From positions 595,423-659,422 of the forward strand of contig NZ_QYAC01000001.1 of the NCBI RefSeq assembly GCF_016758195.1: a stretch of 64,000 nucleotides of DNA, read 5' to 3'. Made by a program: the position numbers and the translations under genes. Below the pieces are notes generated by a model. That model did not search any database and was not told where the DNA came from. It saw nothing but the letters and a program-made list of their open reading frames with translations. Below, piece by piece: positions 43,378 through 55,057 of the stretch. Within the stretch, counting starts at the first letter, position 1, and each line of letters begins with the position of its first letter. Source of the stretch: Leucobacter chromiireducens subsp. solipictus (GTDB taxonomy: Bacteria; Actinomycetota; Actinomycetes; Actinomycetales; Microbacteriaceae).

Positions 43378-44645
43378 GCGTGCGCACGCACCTGGACCAC
43401 ACCGAGCGCGTCCGTGCCGTGCTGGATCCGGCGTTCGCCGCGCTCGCGGACGAGACCGAGCTGATCGCCGTCCACGATCCGGCACTCGCGGGCCGCGTCG
43501 CCGCGCACGCGGTGGTCAGCCCCATCCCGCTGCCCCCCTTCGATAACTCGCAAATGGACGGCTACGCGGTGCGCGTCGCGGATTTCGGGGAGTTCGGGCC
43601 CGGCGCACGCGGCGTCACCGAACTGCGCATCGGCCGCACGACCGCGGCGGGCGATGCCGCGGCGAGCCACGAGGCGGGCACGGCAGCGCCCATCATGACG
43701 GGTGCCCCGATTCCCGCCGGTGCCGACGCCGTGATCCCGATCGAGCAGGCCGATCCCGCGCGGTTCACGGAGCTGCGTCGTGCCGATGACCCCGCCCCGC
43801 GAGGCACCGTGCGCTTTCGCGCGGCCCCGGCTCCCGGTGCGTTCGTGCGCCCGCGCGGATCCGACCTCGCTGCCGGCGCGCCACTGATCGCCGCGGGCAC
43901 CCGGCTCACCCCCGCACGCATCGGCCTGCTCGCGAACGCCGGTGTCACCGAGCTCGCAGTGCACCGGCGGCCCCGGGTGCTGCTGCTGTCCACGGGCGAT
44001 GAGGTCGCGGCGCCGGGGACCCCGCTCGGCCCCGGACACGTGGGCGACGCGAACACCCCCATGCTGACCGCGCTCATGACCGGGCTCGGGGCCGAGGTCT
44101 CCGCGCATCGCGCCCCCGATCTCCCGGACGCGGTCGAGCGGGTGCTCGCCGCGCACGGCCCCGCGGCGGATCTGATCGTCACCTCGGGCGGGATCAGCGC
44201 CGGCGCCTTCGAGGTGGTCCGCGAGGTCCTCACCGACCACGGGGTGGAGTTCGGCGGCATCGCGTTGCAACCCGGGGGACCGCAGGGACTCGGGTACTGG
44301 GATCCCGACGGCGCGCGCGTTCCCGTGCTCTGCTTCCCGGGGAATCCCGTCAGCTCGGCGCTGTCCGCGGAGCTGTTCCTCGCCCCGGCGCTCCGGGCCG
44401 CGGCGGGGCGTCCCGAGCGGCTCCCCGTGGACACCCGCGAGCTCGCGCACGCCGTCGACTCCCCCGCGCAGAAACATCAGGTGCGACGGGGCCGCTTCGA
44501 CGCCGCGGGCCGGGTGCACCTCACGGGACCCAGCTCCCACCTGCTCGCCGACCTCGCGGCCGCCGAGCTTCTCGCCCATATCCCGCTCGGCGTCGACCAT
44601 CTGCCGGCCGGTTCCCCCATTGAAATCTGGAGACTCGATGTCTGA
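43374..44645 (+). CDS. moeA: Molybdopterin molybdenumtransferase MoeA (copy 2)
   Basis: A 423-residue enzyme of the same reaction as the MoeA at 29656. It has [67 protein letters not shown] and [14 protein letters not shown]. The start is GTG at 43374, overlapping moaD, or 43380. Both MoeA copies keep the main motifs, so both may be active, perhaps serving different cofactor forms. It overlaps moaC by 8 bp. Confidence 0.9.
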   Translation: MSVRTHLDHTERVRAVLDPAFAALADETELIAVHDPALAGRVAAHAVVSPIPLPPFDNSQMDGYAVRVADFGEFGPGARGVTELRIGRTTAAGDAAASHEAGTAAPIMTGAPIPAGADAVIPIEQADPARFTELRRADDPAPRGTVRFRAAPAPGAFVRPRGSDLAAGAPLIAAGTRLTPARIGLLANAGVTELAVHRRPRVLLLSTGDEVAAPGTPLGPGHVGDANTPMLTALMTGLGAEVSAHRAPDLPDAVERVLAAHGPAADLIVTSGGISAGAFEVVREVLTDHGVEFGGIALQPGGPQGLGYWDPDGARVPVLCFPGNPVSSALSAELFLAPALRAAAGRPERLPVDTRELAHAVDSPAQKHQVRRGRFDAAGRVHLTGPSSHLLADLAAAELLAHIPLGVDHLPAGSPIEIWRLDV

Positions 44646-45120
44646 CGAGACCCCCCGCCTCACGCACATTCGCGCCGACGGCAGCGCCCACATGGTGGAC
44701 GTCACCGAGAAGGCCGTCACGAAGCGCACCGCCCGCGCCGAGGCGTTCCTTGACACGCGCCCCGAGGTGATCGCGCAGCTCGTGGCCGGTGAGCTCCCGA
44801 AGGGTGAGGCGCTCGGCACCGCCCGGATCGCCGGCATCATGGCCGCCAAGCGCACCTGGGAGCTGATCCCCCTGTGCCACCCGCTCCCCCTCACGAAACT
44901 CGCGATCGACTTCGAGCCCGCGGCCGATCGGATCCGGATCATTGCCACCGTCACCACCCGCGGGGTCACCGGGGTGGAGATGGAGGCGCTGACGGCGGCG
45001 AGCGTCGCCGCGCTCACGCTCTACGACATGATCAAGGCGGCGGACAAGCACGCCGTGATCACGGGGACACGGGTGCTCGCGAAGTCGGGCGGGAAGAGCG
45101 GCGACTGGGAGATCGAGTGA
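44638..45120 (+). CDS. moaC: Cyclic pyranopterin monophosphate synthase MoaC
   Basis: A 160-residue enzyme converting the MoaA product to cPMP. Signature parts are [42 protein letters not shown] and [23 protein letters not shown]. Length is typical. It overlaps both its neighbours (moeA by 8 bp, mog by GTGA), so the moaD-moeA-moaC-mog block is a single translational unit. Confidence 0.96.
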   Translation: MSDETPRLTHIRADGSAHMVDVTEKAVTKRTARAEAFLDTRPEVIAQLVAGELPKGEALGTARIAGIMAAKRTWELIPLCHPLPLTKLAIDFEPAADRIRIIATVTTRGVTGVEMEALTAASVAALTLYDMIKAADKHAVITGTRVLAKSGGKSGDWEIE

Positions 45121-45656
45121 CGCACGACGTCGCCGCGGGCACCGCGGGCACCGCAGGCACCGCGGGCACCGCGCGGGTGATCGTCGTCTCCACGAGCGCC
45201 GCCGCCGGAGACGCGCCCGATCGGACCGGCCCCGGTATCGTGCAGTGGCTCCGCGATGCGGGGTTCACCGTCGACCCGCCGCGGATCGTCGCAGACGGCG
45301 ATCCGGCGGCCGAGGCGGTGCGGGAAGCTCTCGCAGACGGCCCCAGCGTGATTCTCACGACCGGCGGCACCGGTGTCGCCCCCTCGGACCGCACGCCCGA
45401 GGCCGTCGCACCACTCCTTGAGGTCCAGCTTCCCGGGGTGATCGAGGAACTCCGCCGCCGCGGTGCCGACACCCTGCCGCACGCGATCCTCACCCGCGGC
45501 GTCGCGGGGTTCGCCGGGGACACATTCGTGATGACCCTGCCCGGATCCCCCGGCGGGGTCCGCGACGGGCTCGCGATCCTCGCACCGGTGCTCCCCCATC
45601 TCCTGGCGCAGCGCACGGGCAGCCAGGATCCGGCACCCCACCCGCCGCGAGACTGA
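45117..45656 (+). CDS. mog: Molybdopterin adenylyltransferase Mog/MoaB
   Basis: A 179-residue enzyme activating molybdopterin by adenylylation. It has [19 protein letters not shown] and [16 protein letters not shown]. The N-terminus carries a tandem Ala-Gly-Thr run encoded by four 9-bp repeats (45135-45170), so this tail is likely disordered and length-variable. GTG at 45117 overlaps the moaC stop. Confidence 0.92.
   Translation: MTHDVAAGTAGTAGTAGTARVIVVSTSAAAGDAPDRTGPGIVQWLRDAGFTVDPPRIVADGDPAAEAVREALADGPSVILTTGGTGVAPSDRTPEAVAPLLEVQLPGVIEELRRRGADTLPHAILTRGVAGFAGDTFVMTLPGSPGGVRDGLAILAPVLPHLLAQRTGSQDPAPHPPRD
45135..45170 (+). repeat. Four-copy 9-bp tandem repeat at the mog 5' end
   Basis: GCGGGCACC is repeated at 45135, 45144 and 45162, with a one-base variant (GCAGGCACC) at 45153. 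It lies in frame, so copy-number change would add or remove Ala-Gly-Thr units without a frameshift. Confidence 0.75.
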
Positions 45657-45671
45657 GCTCAGGAACGTAGA

Positions 45672-45730
45672 CGAACGCGGCCCGTCCGCGCGCCGGCCGA
45701 AGCCGGAAGCGCACGGACGGGCCGCGTTCG
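45672..45730. terminator. Bidirectional terminator between mog and the NCS2 permease
   Basis: A perfect 17-bp stem: CGAACGCGGCCCGTCCG (45672-45688) and CGGACGGGCCGCGTTCG (45714-45730). An inner hairpin around GCCGGC/GCCGG fills the loop. It lies between convergent genes and can serve both. Confidence 0.85.
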
Positions 45731-45742
45731 GTGTGTGGAGCG

Positions 45743-47215
45743 TTACACTCCGAGCATGGCCTCGATCGGGCCGCGCGCGAAGAAGATCACGAAGCCGGCC
45801 GACACGATCCAGAGCAGCCAGTGCACCTGCTTCGCCTTGCCGGTGAAGGCGTGGACGAGCACCCAGGACACGAAGCCCGCGCCGATGCCGTTGGCGATCG
45901 AGTAGCTCAGCGGCATGACCGCAGCCGTCAGGAACACGGGCAGCAGCACGCGGAAGTCCGTCAGGTCGATGTGCGCGATCTGCGACATCATCATGGCGCC
46001 CACGATCACGAGAGCCGCGGCCGCAACCTCGGTGGGGACGATCTCGGTGAGCGGCGTGAAGAACATCGCGAGCAGGAAGACCAGGCCGGTGACCACGTTC
46101 GCAAGGCCGGTGCGCGCACCCTCACCGATGCCGGCACCCGACTCGACGAAGACCGTGGTGGACGAGGAGGACGTGCCACCGCCGACGATCGCGCCGACGC
46201 CTTCAACGACCAGCGCCGACTTGATGCGGGGGAAGTTACCCTTCTCATCGGCAAGACCCGCCTCACGCGAGAGACCCGTCATGGTGCCCATCGCGTCAAA
46301 GAAGTTCGTGAAGAGCAGCGTGAAGACGAGCATGACGACGGTCACGAGGCCGACCTTGCCGAAATCGAAGCTCACTGCGCCGACGAGGCTGAGATCCGGC
46401 ACCGCGAACGGCTTGTCGCTCAGCACGGGCTCGGTCAGGCTCCAGCCCCCGGGGTTGACGGCACCATCGGCACCGAACTTCGGGCCGATCTTCCAGATCG
46501 CCTCGACGATCACCGCGATGATGGTGCCGGTGACGAGGCCGATGAGGATACCGCCCTTCACCTTCTTCGCGACGAGGATTCCGGTGAGCACCAGCGTGAC
46601 GACAAAGATAACGGTGGGGACGGTCGTGATGAAGCCGACGCCCGACGGGCCGAGGCCCACGGGCGGCGAGGACTGGCCGGTCGCATCGACGAAGCCGGAG
46701 TTCACGAAGCCGATGAATGCGATGAAGAAGCCGATGCCGACGGTGATCGCGAGCTTCAGCTGCACGGGGACCGCGTCGAAGATCATGCGGCGCAGGCCCG
46801 TGGCCGCGAGCAGCACGATCAGGAGTCCGTTGATGACCACGATCGCCATGGCTTCCGGCCAGGTGACTTCCTGGACGACGGAGAACGCGATGAACGCGTT
46901 GATGCCCAGTCCGGCCGCAAACGCGAACGGGAGGCGCGAAACGATGCCGAAGAGGATCGTCATGACGCCGGCGGCGAGCGCGGTGACCGCGCTGACCTGG
47001 CCGAAGTCGAGGATGTTCCCCGCGACGTCTTCCTTCCCCGACAGAATGATCGGGTTGAGGATCACGATGTAGGCCATCGTCACGAAGGTGACGAGGCCTC
47101 CTCGGATCTCGGTACCGATCGTGGATCCGCGCTCCGAGATCTGGAAGAAGCGGTCGAGACCGCCCTTCACCCCCGGCGTGCGTTGGTAATTCGTCTCCTG
47201 CTGGCCCTCTGCCAT
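45743..47215 (-). CDS. NCS2-family purine permease (AzgA-like)
   Basis: A 490-residue membrane transporter with about thirteen transmembrane segments. The N-terminal GTEIRGGLVTFVTMAYIVILNP and AFAAGLGINAFIAF are characteristic of AzgA-type adenine/guanine/hypoxanthine permeases, as is TNFFDAMGTMTGLSREAGL. I chose the ATG at 47213-47215, preceded by GGAGCACCCC; an earlier ATG at 47227 has poor spacing. It diverges from the IclR regulator and fits import of purines for the xdh operon. Confidence 0.9.
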   Translation of the reverse strand: MAEGQQETNYQRTPGVKGGLDRFFQISERGSTIGTEIRGGLVTFVTMAYIVILNPIILSGKEDVAGNILDFGQVSAVTALAAGVMTILFGIVSRLPFAFAAGLGINAFIAFSVVQEVTWPEAMAIVVINGLLIVLLAATGLRRMIFDAVPVQLKLAITVGIGFFIAFIGFVNSGFVDATGQSSPPVGLGPSGVGFITTVPTVIFVVTLVLTGILVAKKVKGGILIGLVTGTIIAVIVEAIWKIGPKFGADGAVNPGGWSLTEPVLSDKPFAVPDLSLVGAVSFDFGKVGLVTVVMLVFTLLFTNFFDAMGTMTGLSREAGLADEKGNFPRIKSALVVEGVGAIVGGGTSSSSTTVFVESGAGIGEGARTGLANVVTGLVFLLAMFFTPLTEIVPTEVAAAALVIVGAMMMSQIAHIDLTDFRVLLPVFLTAAVMPLSYSIANGIGAGFVSWVLVHAFTGKAKQVHWLLWIVSAGFVIFFARGPIEAMLGV

Positions 47216-47391
47216 GGGGTGCTCCATTCCCTCAAACTGGGCGTTTCCTGAACGGATCTACGTTATACCACTCTCCGAGTTACCGCATGGGGCCGATCGG
47301 GGCCCGATGCGACTCCGGCGCCCTCCGGAACCGGGTGCGCCGGCCGGGTGCGTGCGCGCAGGTGCGCCGAATCCCCGGATGAGATAGCCTG

Positions 47392-47419
47392 TTCCGCAGA
47401 TTCTTTCCGCGATGCGGAA
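47392..47419 (+). promoter_or_regulatory. IclR-type operator: TTCCGC half-sites upstream of iclR
   Basis: TTCCGC at 47405-47410 and GCGGAA at 47414-47419 form a short palindrome with a 3-bp centre, giving TTCC-N7-GGAA. A third half-site, TTCCGC, is at 47392-47397. The same TTCC-N7-GGAA pattern recurs at 48279-48293 before the xdh genes. It begins 56 bp upstream of the iclR ATG. Confidence 0.6.
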
Positions 47420-47447
47420 CACTTCTGGCACGCGATAAGGACTCTTC

Positions 47448-48203
47448 ATGGCCGCAGCTCCCTCCGACGCCGTCAAGTCGGTTGCCCGGGTTTTCAATCT
47501 GCTCGAACTCATCGCGGACGCGGGCGGCGATGTCGCGCTCAGCGAGCTCGCGGCGACGACGGACCTGCCGCTCCCCACGATCCACCGGCTGCTCCGGACC
47601 CTGGTATCGCTCGGCTACGCTCGCCAGCTCGCAAACCGGCGATACGCGCTCGGCCCGCGCCTCGTCCGGCTCGGCGAGGTCGCGAACCGCAAGTTTGGGC
47701 AGATCGCGATGCCCCAGCTGAAGGACCTCGTGGCCCGCCTGGGCGAGACCGCCAATCTCGCGACCATCGATGGCGATCGGGTGATCTACGTGTCCCAGGC
47801 ACCCTCGCCCCACGCGATGCGCATGTTCACGGAGGTCGGCCGCCGGGCCTACCTGCACTCGACCAGCGTCGGCAAGGCGATCCTGGCGCAGCTCGGAGAT
47901 GACGCGGTGCGCGAGATCATCGGCCGCACCGGGACCCCGCGCCTCACCGATTTCACGATCCGTTCGTCTCAGGCGCTCCTCGCCGACCTGGAGCTGACCC
48001 GAACGCGCGGCTACGCGATCGACGACAGCGAGCAGGAGATCGGCGTCCGCTGCTTCGCGATGGCGGTGCCCGACATGCCGACGCCCACCGCGGTCTCGAT
48101 CTCGGGGCCCACGACCCGCGTCGACGAGGCGTTTATCGAGCGTGCGATCCCGGTACTCACGGAGGCCGTCGCGGAGATCTCCGCCGCCGCGAACGCGGCC
48201 TAG
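47448..48203 (+). CDS. IclR-family regulator of purine catabolism
   Basis: A 251-residue regulator. The N-terminal HTH is LSELAATTDLPLPTIHRLLRTLVSLGY, followed by the effector-binding domain with RRAYLHSTSVGKAILAQL and RTRGYAIDDSEQEIGVRCFAMAV. It sits between a purine permease and xanthine dehydrogenase genes. Matching candidate operators before iclR itself and the xdh operon support autoregulation and control of the operon. The effector may be a purine or a breakdown product. Confidence 0.87.
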   Translation: MAAAPSDAVKSVARVFNLLELIADAGGDVALSELAATTDLPLPTIHRLLRTLVSLGYARQLANRRYALGPRLVRLGEVANRKFGQIAMPQLKDLVARLGETANLATIDGDRVIYVSQAPSPHAMRMFTEVGRRAYLHSTSVGKAILAQLGDDAVREIIGRTGTPRLTDFTIRSSQALLADLELTRTRGYAIDDSEQEIGVRCFAMAVPDMPTPTAVSISGPTTRVDEAFIERAIPVLTEAVAEISAAANAA

Positions 48204-48257
48204 TCCCCCGCTTCGTGCTCCCGTACCCTTGACCGGGAAGGGGATTCGACCTATCCT

Positions 48258-48293
48258 TTCCATAGTTCAAGAAATTATTTCCGAATTATGGAA
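48258..48293 (+). promoter_or_regulatory. Second IclR-type operator upstream of the small ORF and xdhA
   Basis: TTCC-N7-GGAA is found at 48279-48293, matching the box at 47405-47419, and an extra TTCC half-site is at 48258-48261. TTCCATA (48258-48264) also pairs as an inverted repeat with TATGGAA (48287-48293). It is A+T-rich and 35 bp upstream of the small ORF, as expected for a promoter-overlapping site. Confidence 0.6.
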
Positions 48294-48327
48294 TTTGAAC
48301 GCCGCTGCTCAATGATGAGAGGTGACC

Positions 48328-48477
48328 ATGTCGATCCACCCCACTCCCGCCTCGGATGATATCCAGCCGAAATACCTCCCGGCTGGCAACGATCCCGATT
48401 TCCATTTCCCCGTTCGCGCGCGCCGCCGCGCCGGATTCTGGCACACGCTCCGCGCGTTGTTCCTCCGGAGGCAGTAG
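48328..48477 (+). CDS. 49-residue small protein at the head of the xdh operon
   Basis: ATG at 48328 to TAG at 48475-48477, with an AGAGGTGACC ribosome binding site. About 80% of third codon positions are G or C, as in the neighbouring genes. The protein starts MSIHPTPASDDIQPKYLP and ends in a basic amphipathic segment (RARRRAGFWHTLRALFLRRQ). It has no signal peptide or full transmembrane helix; the Trp/Phe/Leu-rich C-terminus could associate with a membrane. It lies between the candidate IclR box and xdhA on the same strand, 94 bp before xdhA. I do not recognise a family, and a function is not assignable. Confidence 0.55.
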   Translation: MSIHPTPASDDIQPKYLPAGNDPDFHFPVRARRRAGFWHTLRALFLRRQ

Positions 48478-48571
48478 CCCGCGCCACGGCCAGCCCCACC
48501 CGCACGCACCCACCGAGTGACGGCGCGGGGCAGCGCTGCCCCGTCCTCACGCAGACTGAGGAGATTCCCTC

Positions 48572-50049
48572 GTGAATGACAACGTTGTCACCGTCAACGG
48601 AACACGCCGTCCGCTGACCGGAACCTCACCCCACACCACCGCGCTCGATTGGCTCCGGAGCGCCGAGCTCACGGGCAGCAAAGAAGGATGCGCGGAGGGC
48701 GAGTGCGGCGCCTGTGCCATCCTCGTCGCGACGCCGAACGGCGACGGCGGGACCGAGCTGACCCCCGTCAACGCCTGCCTCGTACCGGTCTACGCGCTCG
48801 ACGGACAGGAAATCACCACCGCCGAGGGGCTCGGCACCCCCGGGCGCCTCCATCCGGTCCAGGAAGAACTCGCAGCGGCGGGCGGTTCCCAGTGCGGCTA
48901 CTGCACCCCGGGCTTTGCCTGCAGCATGGCGGGCGAGTACTACCGGCCCACCCGGACCCCCTCCGCCCCGAAGCCGGACGCGACGGAGCGCGTCACCGGC
49001 TGCGCCGCGCGGGACGCGGAGCACGGCCCCAACGGCTTCGATCTGCACGCGCTCAGCGGCAATCTGTGCCGGTGCACCGGCTACCGGCCGATCCGCGACG
49101 CCGCCTACGCACTCGGCGCGCCAGATGCGGCGGACCCGCTCCAGCAGCGCCTCGGCGCTCCCGCGCCCGCGGCCGCTCCGACGGACGTATCGCTCGACGG
49201 CGCGCGCTTCGTGCGCCCGCAGTCCCTCGCCGACGCGCTCGCGCTGATCCGCGACGAGCCGGACGCCCTGCTCGTCGCCGGCTCCACGGATTGGGGCGTC
49301 GAGGTCAACATTCGCGGCCGCCGCGCACCCCTCGTCGTGGCAATCGAACAGCTCGACGAGCTGCGCACGCTGACCGTGACCGACGAGGTCATAGAGATCG
49401 GCGCGGCGCTCCCGCTCACGACCGTCGAACGCCGCCTCGCGGGGCGGGTCCCGCTGCTCGCCCAGCTCTTCCCACAGTTCGCCTCCCGGCTCATCCGCAA
49501 CCGCGGCACGTTCGGGGGAAACCTCGGAACCGGCTCGCCCATCGGCGATACCCCGCCAGCGCTCCTCGCGCTCGATGCCCGCATCGTGCTGGCGGCAGCG
49601 GACGGCGAGCGTGAGATTCCGCTGGCCGAGTACTTCACGGGATACCGGCAGACGGTCCGCCGCTCCGACGAACTCATCCGGTCGATCCGGATCCCGCTGC
49701 CGCTCGCCCGGGTGACCGCGTTCCACAAGATCGCGAAACGCCGCTTCGACGACATCTCGAGCGTCGCACTCGCCTTCGCGTTCGACGTTGACGGCGGGAT
49801 CGTGACCCACGCTCGGATCGGTCTCGGCGGCGTCGCCGCGACGCCGCTCCGGGCGACGGACGCCGAGCGGGCGCTGCTCGGCGCCCCGTGGACCCCGGCC
49901 ACCGTCACCGACGCCGCACAGATCCTCGCCGAATCAGGGACGCCGATGTCTGATCATCGAGCCAGCGCGGCGTACCGCGCCCGCATGATGGGTTCTGCGC
50001 TGCTGAAGTTCTACCACACGACCACAGCCGCATCCGAGGAGGTCTCAGC

Positions 50050-50053
<4 letters not shown>
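48572..50053 (+). CDS. xdhA: Xanthine dehydrogenase small subunit (2x[2Fe-2S] + FAD)
   Basis: A 493-residue subunit. The first [2Fe-2S] site uses C40, C45, C48, C69 (EGCAEGECGACAI ... NACL), and the second C108, C111, C166, C168 (QCGYCTPGF ... LCRCTGY). The FAD domain begins near residue 200 (LLVAGSTDWGVEVNIRGR) and includes RNRGTFGGNLGTGSPIGD. Start is GTG at 48572 with GAGGAG upstream. It overlaps xdhB as ATGA. Confidence 0.94.
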
Positions 50054-52422
<2,369 letters not shown>

Positions 52423-52425
52423 CCG

Positions 52426-53346
52426 ATGGATTGGATCGATGCGCTCCAGGAATTCCGGTCCCGACGCGAACCCGCCGTGATCGTGACGCTCGCCAGCGTG
52501 CGCGGGCACGCACCCCGAAACGGCGGGGCCAAGATGGTCGTCGGGGCCACGCGACTCGTCGGCACCGTCGGGGGCGGAAATCTCGAGGCGACCGCCATCG
52601 AGCGTGCACGCGCGATGCTCGAGTCCGGCACCGCCGAGCCCGATCTGCTGACCCTACGACTCACCGACAAGGCCACCGCGGAGTACGGGGTGCAGTGCTG
52701 CGGTGGAGAGGTGACCATCATGCTCGAACCGGCCCCGGTGGTGCCCGCGGTCGCGATATTCGGGGTCGGCCATGTAGGCCTCGAGCTCGCGCGCGTCCTC
52801 GCCCGCCACGACCTCGAACTCACCCTGATCGATTCCCGCGCAGAGATGCTCGATCCCGCGCGCCTCGGTGTGCCCGGAGCGGCGGGCATCCTGAGCGACG
52901 CGGTCGCTCGCGTGCGGGTGATCCACGCCCCGTTTCCCGAGGCCGCCCTCGCGGATCTCCCGCCGGGGACGCATGCGCTCGTGATGACGCACGATCACCA
53001 TGAGGACCTCGCCGTGATCGACCAGACCCTGCGCACCCCGCACCTCGGGTCGATCGGGCTGATCGGCTCCCATTCGAAGTGGGCCCGGTTTCACCGCAAG
53101 CTCGCCAGCCTCGGGCACTCGGATGCCGATCTGCTGCGCGTGACGACCCCCATCGGCATCCCCGAGGTGCGCGGCAAGCAGCCCGCGGTGATCGCGGTGA
53201 GCGTCGCGGCGAGGCTGCTGCAGCTCATCGAGGCTGCGGCCCCCGTTGCGGTGGCGTCTCCCGAGCCGTCCGGACCCGGTGGCACTGCGGTGCCGGGGCG
53301 GGCACCGGGGCGGGCACCGGAGCCGGCACCGGAGCGCGCCCGGTGA
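52426..53346 (+). CDS. xdhC: Xanthine dehydrogenase accessory protein XdhC
   Basis: A 306-residue chaperone that binds and helps sulfurate molybdopterin before insertion into XDH. It has the N-terminal VTLASVRGHAPRNGGAKMVV and CCGGEV, a Rossmann segment VAIFGVGHVGLELARVLA and the conserved GLIGSHSKWARF. The C-terminus has a Pro/Ala/Glu/Arg tail encoded by four 12-bp repeats (53293-53340). It starts 3 bp after xdhB and overlaps the SDR gene as GTGA. Confidence 0.93.
   Translation: MDWIDALQEFRSRREPAVIVTLASVRGHAPRNGGAKMVVGATRLVGTVGGGNLEATAIERARAMLESGTAEPDLLTLRLTDKATAEYGVQCCGGEVTIMLEPAPVVPAVAIFGVGHVGLELARVLARHDLELTLIDSRAEMLDPARLGVPGAAGILSDAVARVRVIHAPFPEAALADLPPGTHALVMTHDHHEDLAVIDQTLRTPHLGSIGLIGSHSKWARFHRKLASLGHSDADLLRVTTPIGIPEVRGKQPAVIAVSVAARLLQLIEAAAPVAVASPEPSGPGGTAVPGRAPGRAPEPAPERAR
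53293..53340 (+). repeat. Four-copy 12-bp repeat at the xdhC 3' end
   Basis: CCGGGGCGGGCA is present twice exactly (53293-53304, 53305-53316), followed by two degenerate copies (53317-53328, 53329-53340). It encodes PGRA/PEPA/PERA units in the last residues of XdhC and ends just before the SDR start codon. Confidence 0.7.
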
Positions 53347-54119
53347 CCGCGGTCGCGCCGCGGACGGCGCTTGTCACCGGGGCCGGCAGCGGGATCGGCC
53401 GCGCCATCGCTCGTGCGTTGCTCGGCGACGGTTTCGCGGTCACGCTGGCGGGACGGCGAATCGATCAGTTGCGCGACACGAGCACGGATGTCCCGGGACA
53501 CCCGGGCGCGCCGCATCCGCGGGCCCTCCTCTGCGCGGCCGACGTGACGGATCCCGCACAGGTCGAGCGCCTCTTCGCCGCGCACGTCGCGGAGTTCGGC
53601 CGCCTGGACGTGCTGGTGAACAACGCCGGCGTGTTTGGCCCCACCGCGGACGTCGGCGATCTCACGCTCGCCGAGTGGGAAGCGACGCTCGCCGTGAATG
53701 TCACCGGTGCCGTGCTCTGCGCCGGTGCGGCCTTTCGGCAGATGCGCGCGCAGGACCCCCAGGGCGGCCGGATCATCAACAACGGCTCCATCTCAGCGCA
53801 GACGCCGCGCCCCCGCTCGGTGGCCTACACGACGACGAAGCACGCGATCGCGGGACTCACGAAGTCCATCGAGCTCGACGGACGCGCGCACGGGATCACC
53901 GCCACCCAGCTCGATATCGGGAACGCACAGACGGGACTCCTTGACGCCCTCGTGGGGCCGGGGGCGTTGCAGGCGGACGGGTCACACCGACCCGAGCCCG
54001 CGTTCGATGTCGCCCACGTCGCCACAACGGTGCAGCACCTCGCCCGCCTGCCGCTCAGCGTGAGCGTGCCGCAGCTGACGCTCACCGCTGCCGGCATGCC
54101 GTTCATCGGCCGCGGCTAA
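53343..54119 (+). CDS. Short-chain dehydrogenase/reductase in the xdh operon
   Basis: A 258-residue classical SDR. It has the cofactor motif TGAGSGIGRAIARAL, NNAGVFG, an active-site Ser in NGSISAQ, and the catalytic YTTTK. Start is GTG at 53343, overlapping the xdhC stop. A Gly/Ser-rich loop precedes the C-terminus. Its link to purine catabolism is only positional; no such dehydrogenase is an established pathway step, so the substrate is unknown. Confidence 0.88.
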   Translation: MTAVAPRTALVTGAGSGIGRAIARALLGDGFAVTLAGRRIDQLRDTSTDVPGHPGAPHPRALLCAADVTDPAQVERLFAAHVAEFGRLDVLVNNAGVFGPTADVGDLTLAEWEATLAVNVTGAVLCAGAAFRQMRAQDPQGGRIINNGSISAQTPRPRSVAYTTTKHAIAGLTKSIELDGRAHGITATQLDIGNAQTGLLDALVGPGALQADGSHRPEPAFDVAHVATTVQHLARLPLSVSVPQLTLTAAGMPFIGRG

Positions 54120-54161
54120 CCTCGCGGGGTCGTCGTGCTGCGGTCGTCGTGCTCGGGGCCG

Positions 54162-54695
54162 TCAGTACTCCGTCCGGGCGGAGTTCTGGTGCCACTCCGT
54201 GAACGGTTCGATGCGCTGGGCCGGCGGCAGCGATTCCTGCGCCACGGGCATCACCGCTCGGTCCTCGGGCCCGCCCTCGAAGTAGCGGTAGAACACCGCG
54301 TCGTCGAAGCCCGCGTCGGCCGCATCGTGCCGATCCGCCGCGAAGTACACCCGCTCGATGCGCGCCCAGAGTGAGGTCGCGAGGCACATCGGGCAGGGTT
54401 CGCAGCTGGTGTAGAGCACGGCACCCGTCAGGTCGAAGGTGCCCAGCCCCTGGCAGGCGTTCCGGATGGCGGTGACCTCGGCGTGGGCGGAGGGGTCGAG
54501 GTTCGCGGTAACGCGGTTGAGGCCCTCGAACACACGGCCGTCCGCTGCAACGACGATCGCACCGAAGGGCCCGCCCGCGTTGCGCACGTTCTCGGTCGCG
54601 ATGCGGACAGCCCGCGCGAGGTACTCGGCCGGCGTGGGTGCGGGGGTCGAGGTCGCGTCCGGGAGGCCTGACGGAGTGGAACCGAGGTGATCCAT
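54162..54695 (-). CDS. Nucleoside deaminase family, probable guanine deaminase
   Basis: A 177-residue zinc deaminase. Metal and catalytic motifs are HAEVTAIRNACQ (HAE) and TSCEPCPMC (PCxxC). The N-terminal 30 residues form a Pro/Thr-rich tail. Members of this small CDA-like group include guanine deaminase, which yields xanthine for XDH. It converges with the SDR gene. I chose the ATG at 54693-54695 because an upstream in-frame start is not conserved. Confidence 0.82.
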   Translation of the reverse strand: MDHLGSTPSGLPDATSTPAPTPAEYLARAVRIATENVRNAGGPFGAIVVAADGRVFEGLNRVTANLDPSAHAEVTAIRNACQGLGTFDLTGAVLYTSCEPCPMCLATSLWARIERVYFAADRHDAADAGFDDAVFYRYFEGGPEDRAVMPVAQESLPPAQRIEPFTEWHQNSARTEY

Positions 54696-55057
54696 AGTTG
54701 AGAGCTTCCTTGCGTTCAGCGCGGCATCCGTGAGCGGTCGTCGGTCGTGTGTGGGTCCGCGGTGATCTGCGAACGGCCGATCAGCCACCGCGGGCCGGAG
54801 CGCCCGCGCGGGGTGCCCAGAGACTAGCAGCGAACACTTCGCCCGTCCACACCATTCGGAATCTGACTTCCGCACCATGGGAGTATTCCGCTCGGATCCG
54901 CGGGCGAGGGGGCCCGGCGCCGAGCGGATCGCAGGCTCGGGTCACGCAACGACCCCAATTCACCACAGATAGAACATAGGCAGCATTTTGCTTTGGCACA
55001 GCTTGACCTATACTTCGCTCGATGTATCCGCCACCCTCCGCTGAGAAGGAACCTCGT
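54696..55057 (+). promoter_or_regulatory. Promoter region of the secreted PPC/SLH protein gene
   Basis: This 362-bp divergent gap holds no convincing gene. A good -10 match, TATACT, is at 55009-55014, with a TTTTGC or TTGCTT element about 15-17 bp upstream. Transcription would start near 55021, leaving a leader of roughly 37 nt with a GAGAAGGAA site before the ATG. Confidence 0.45.
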
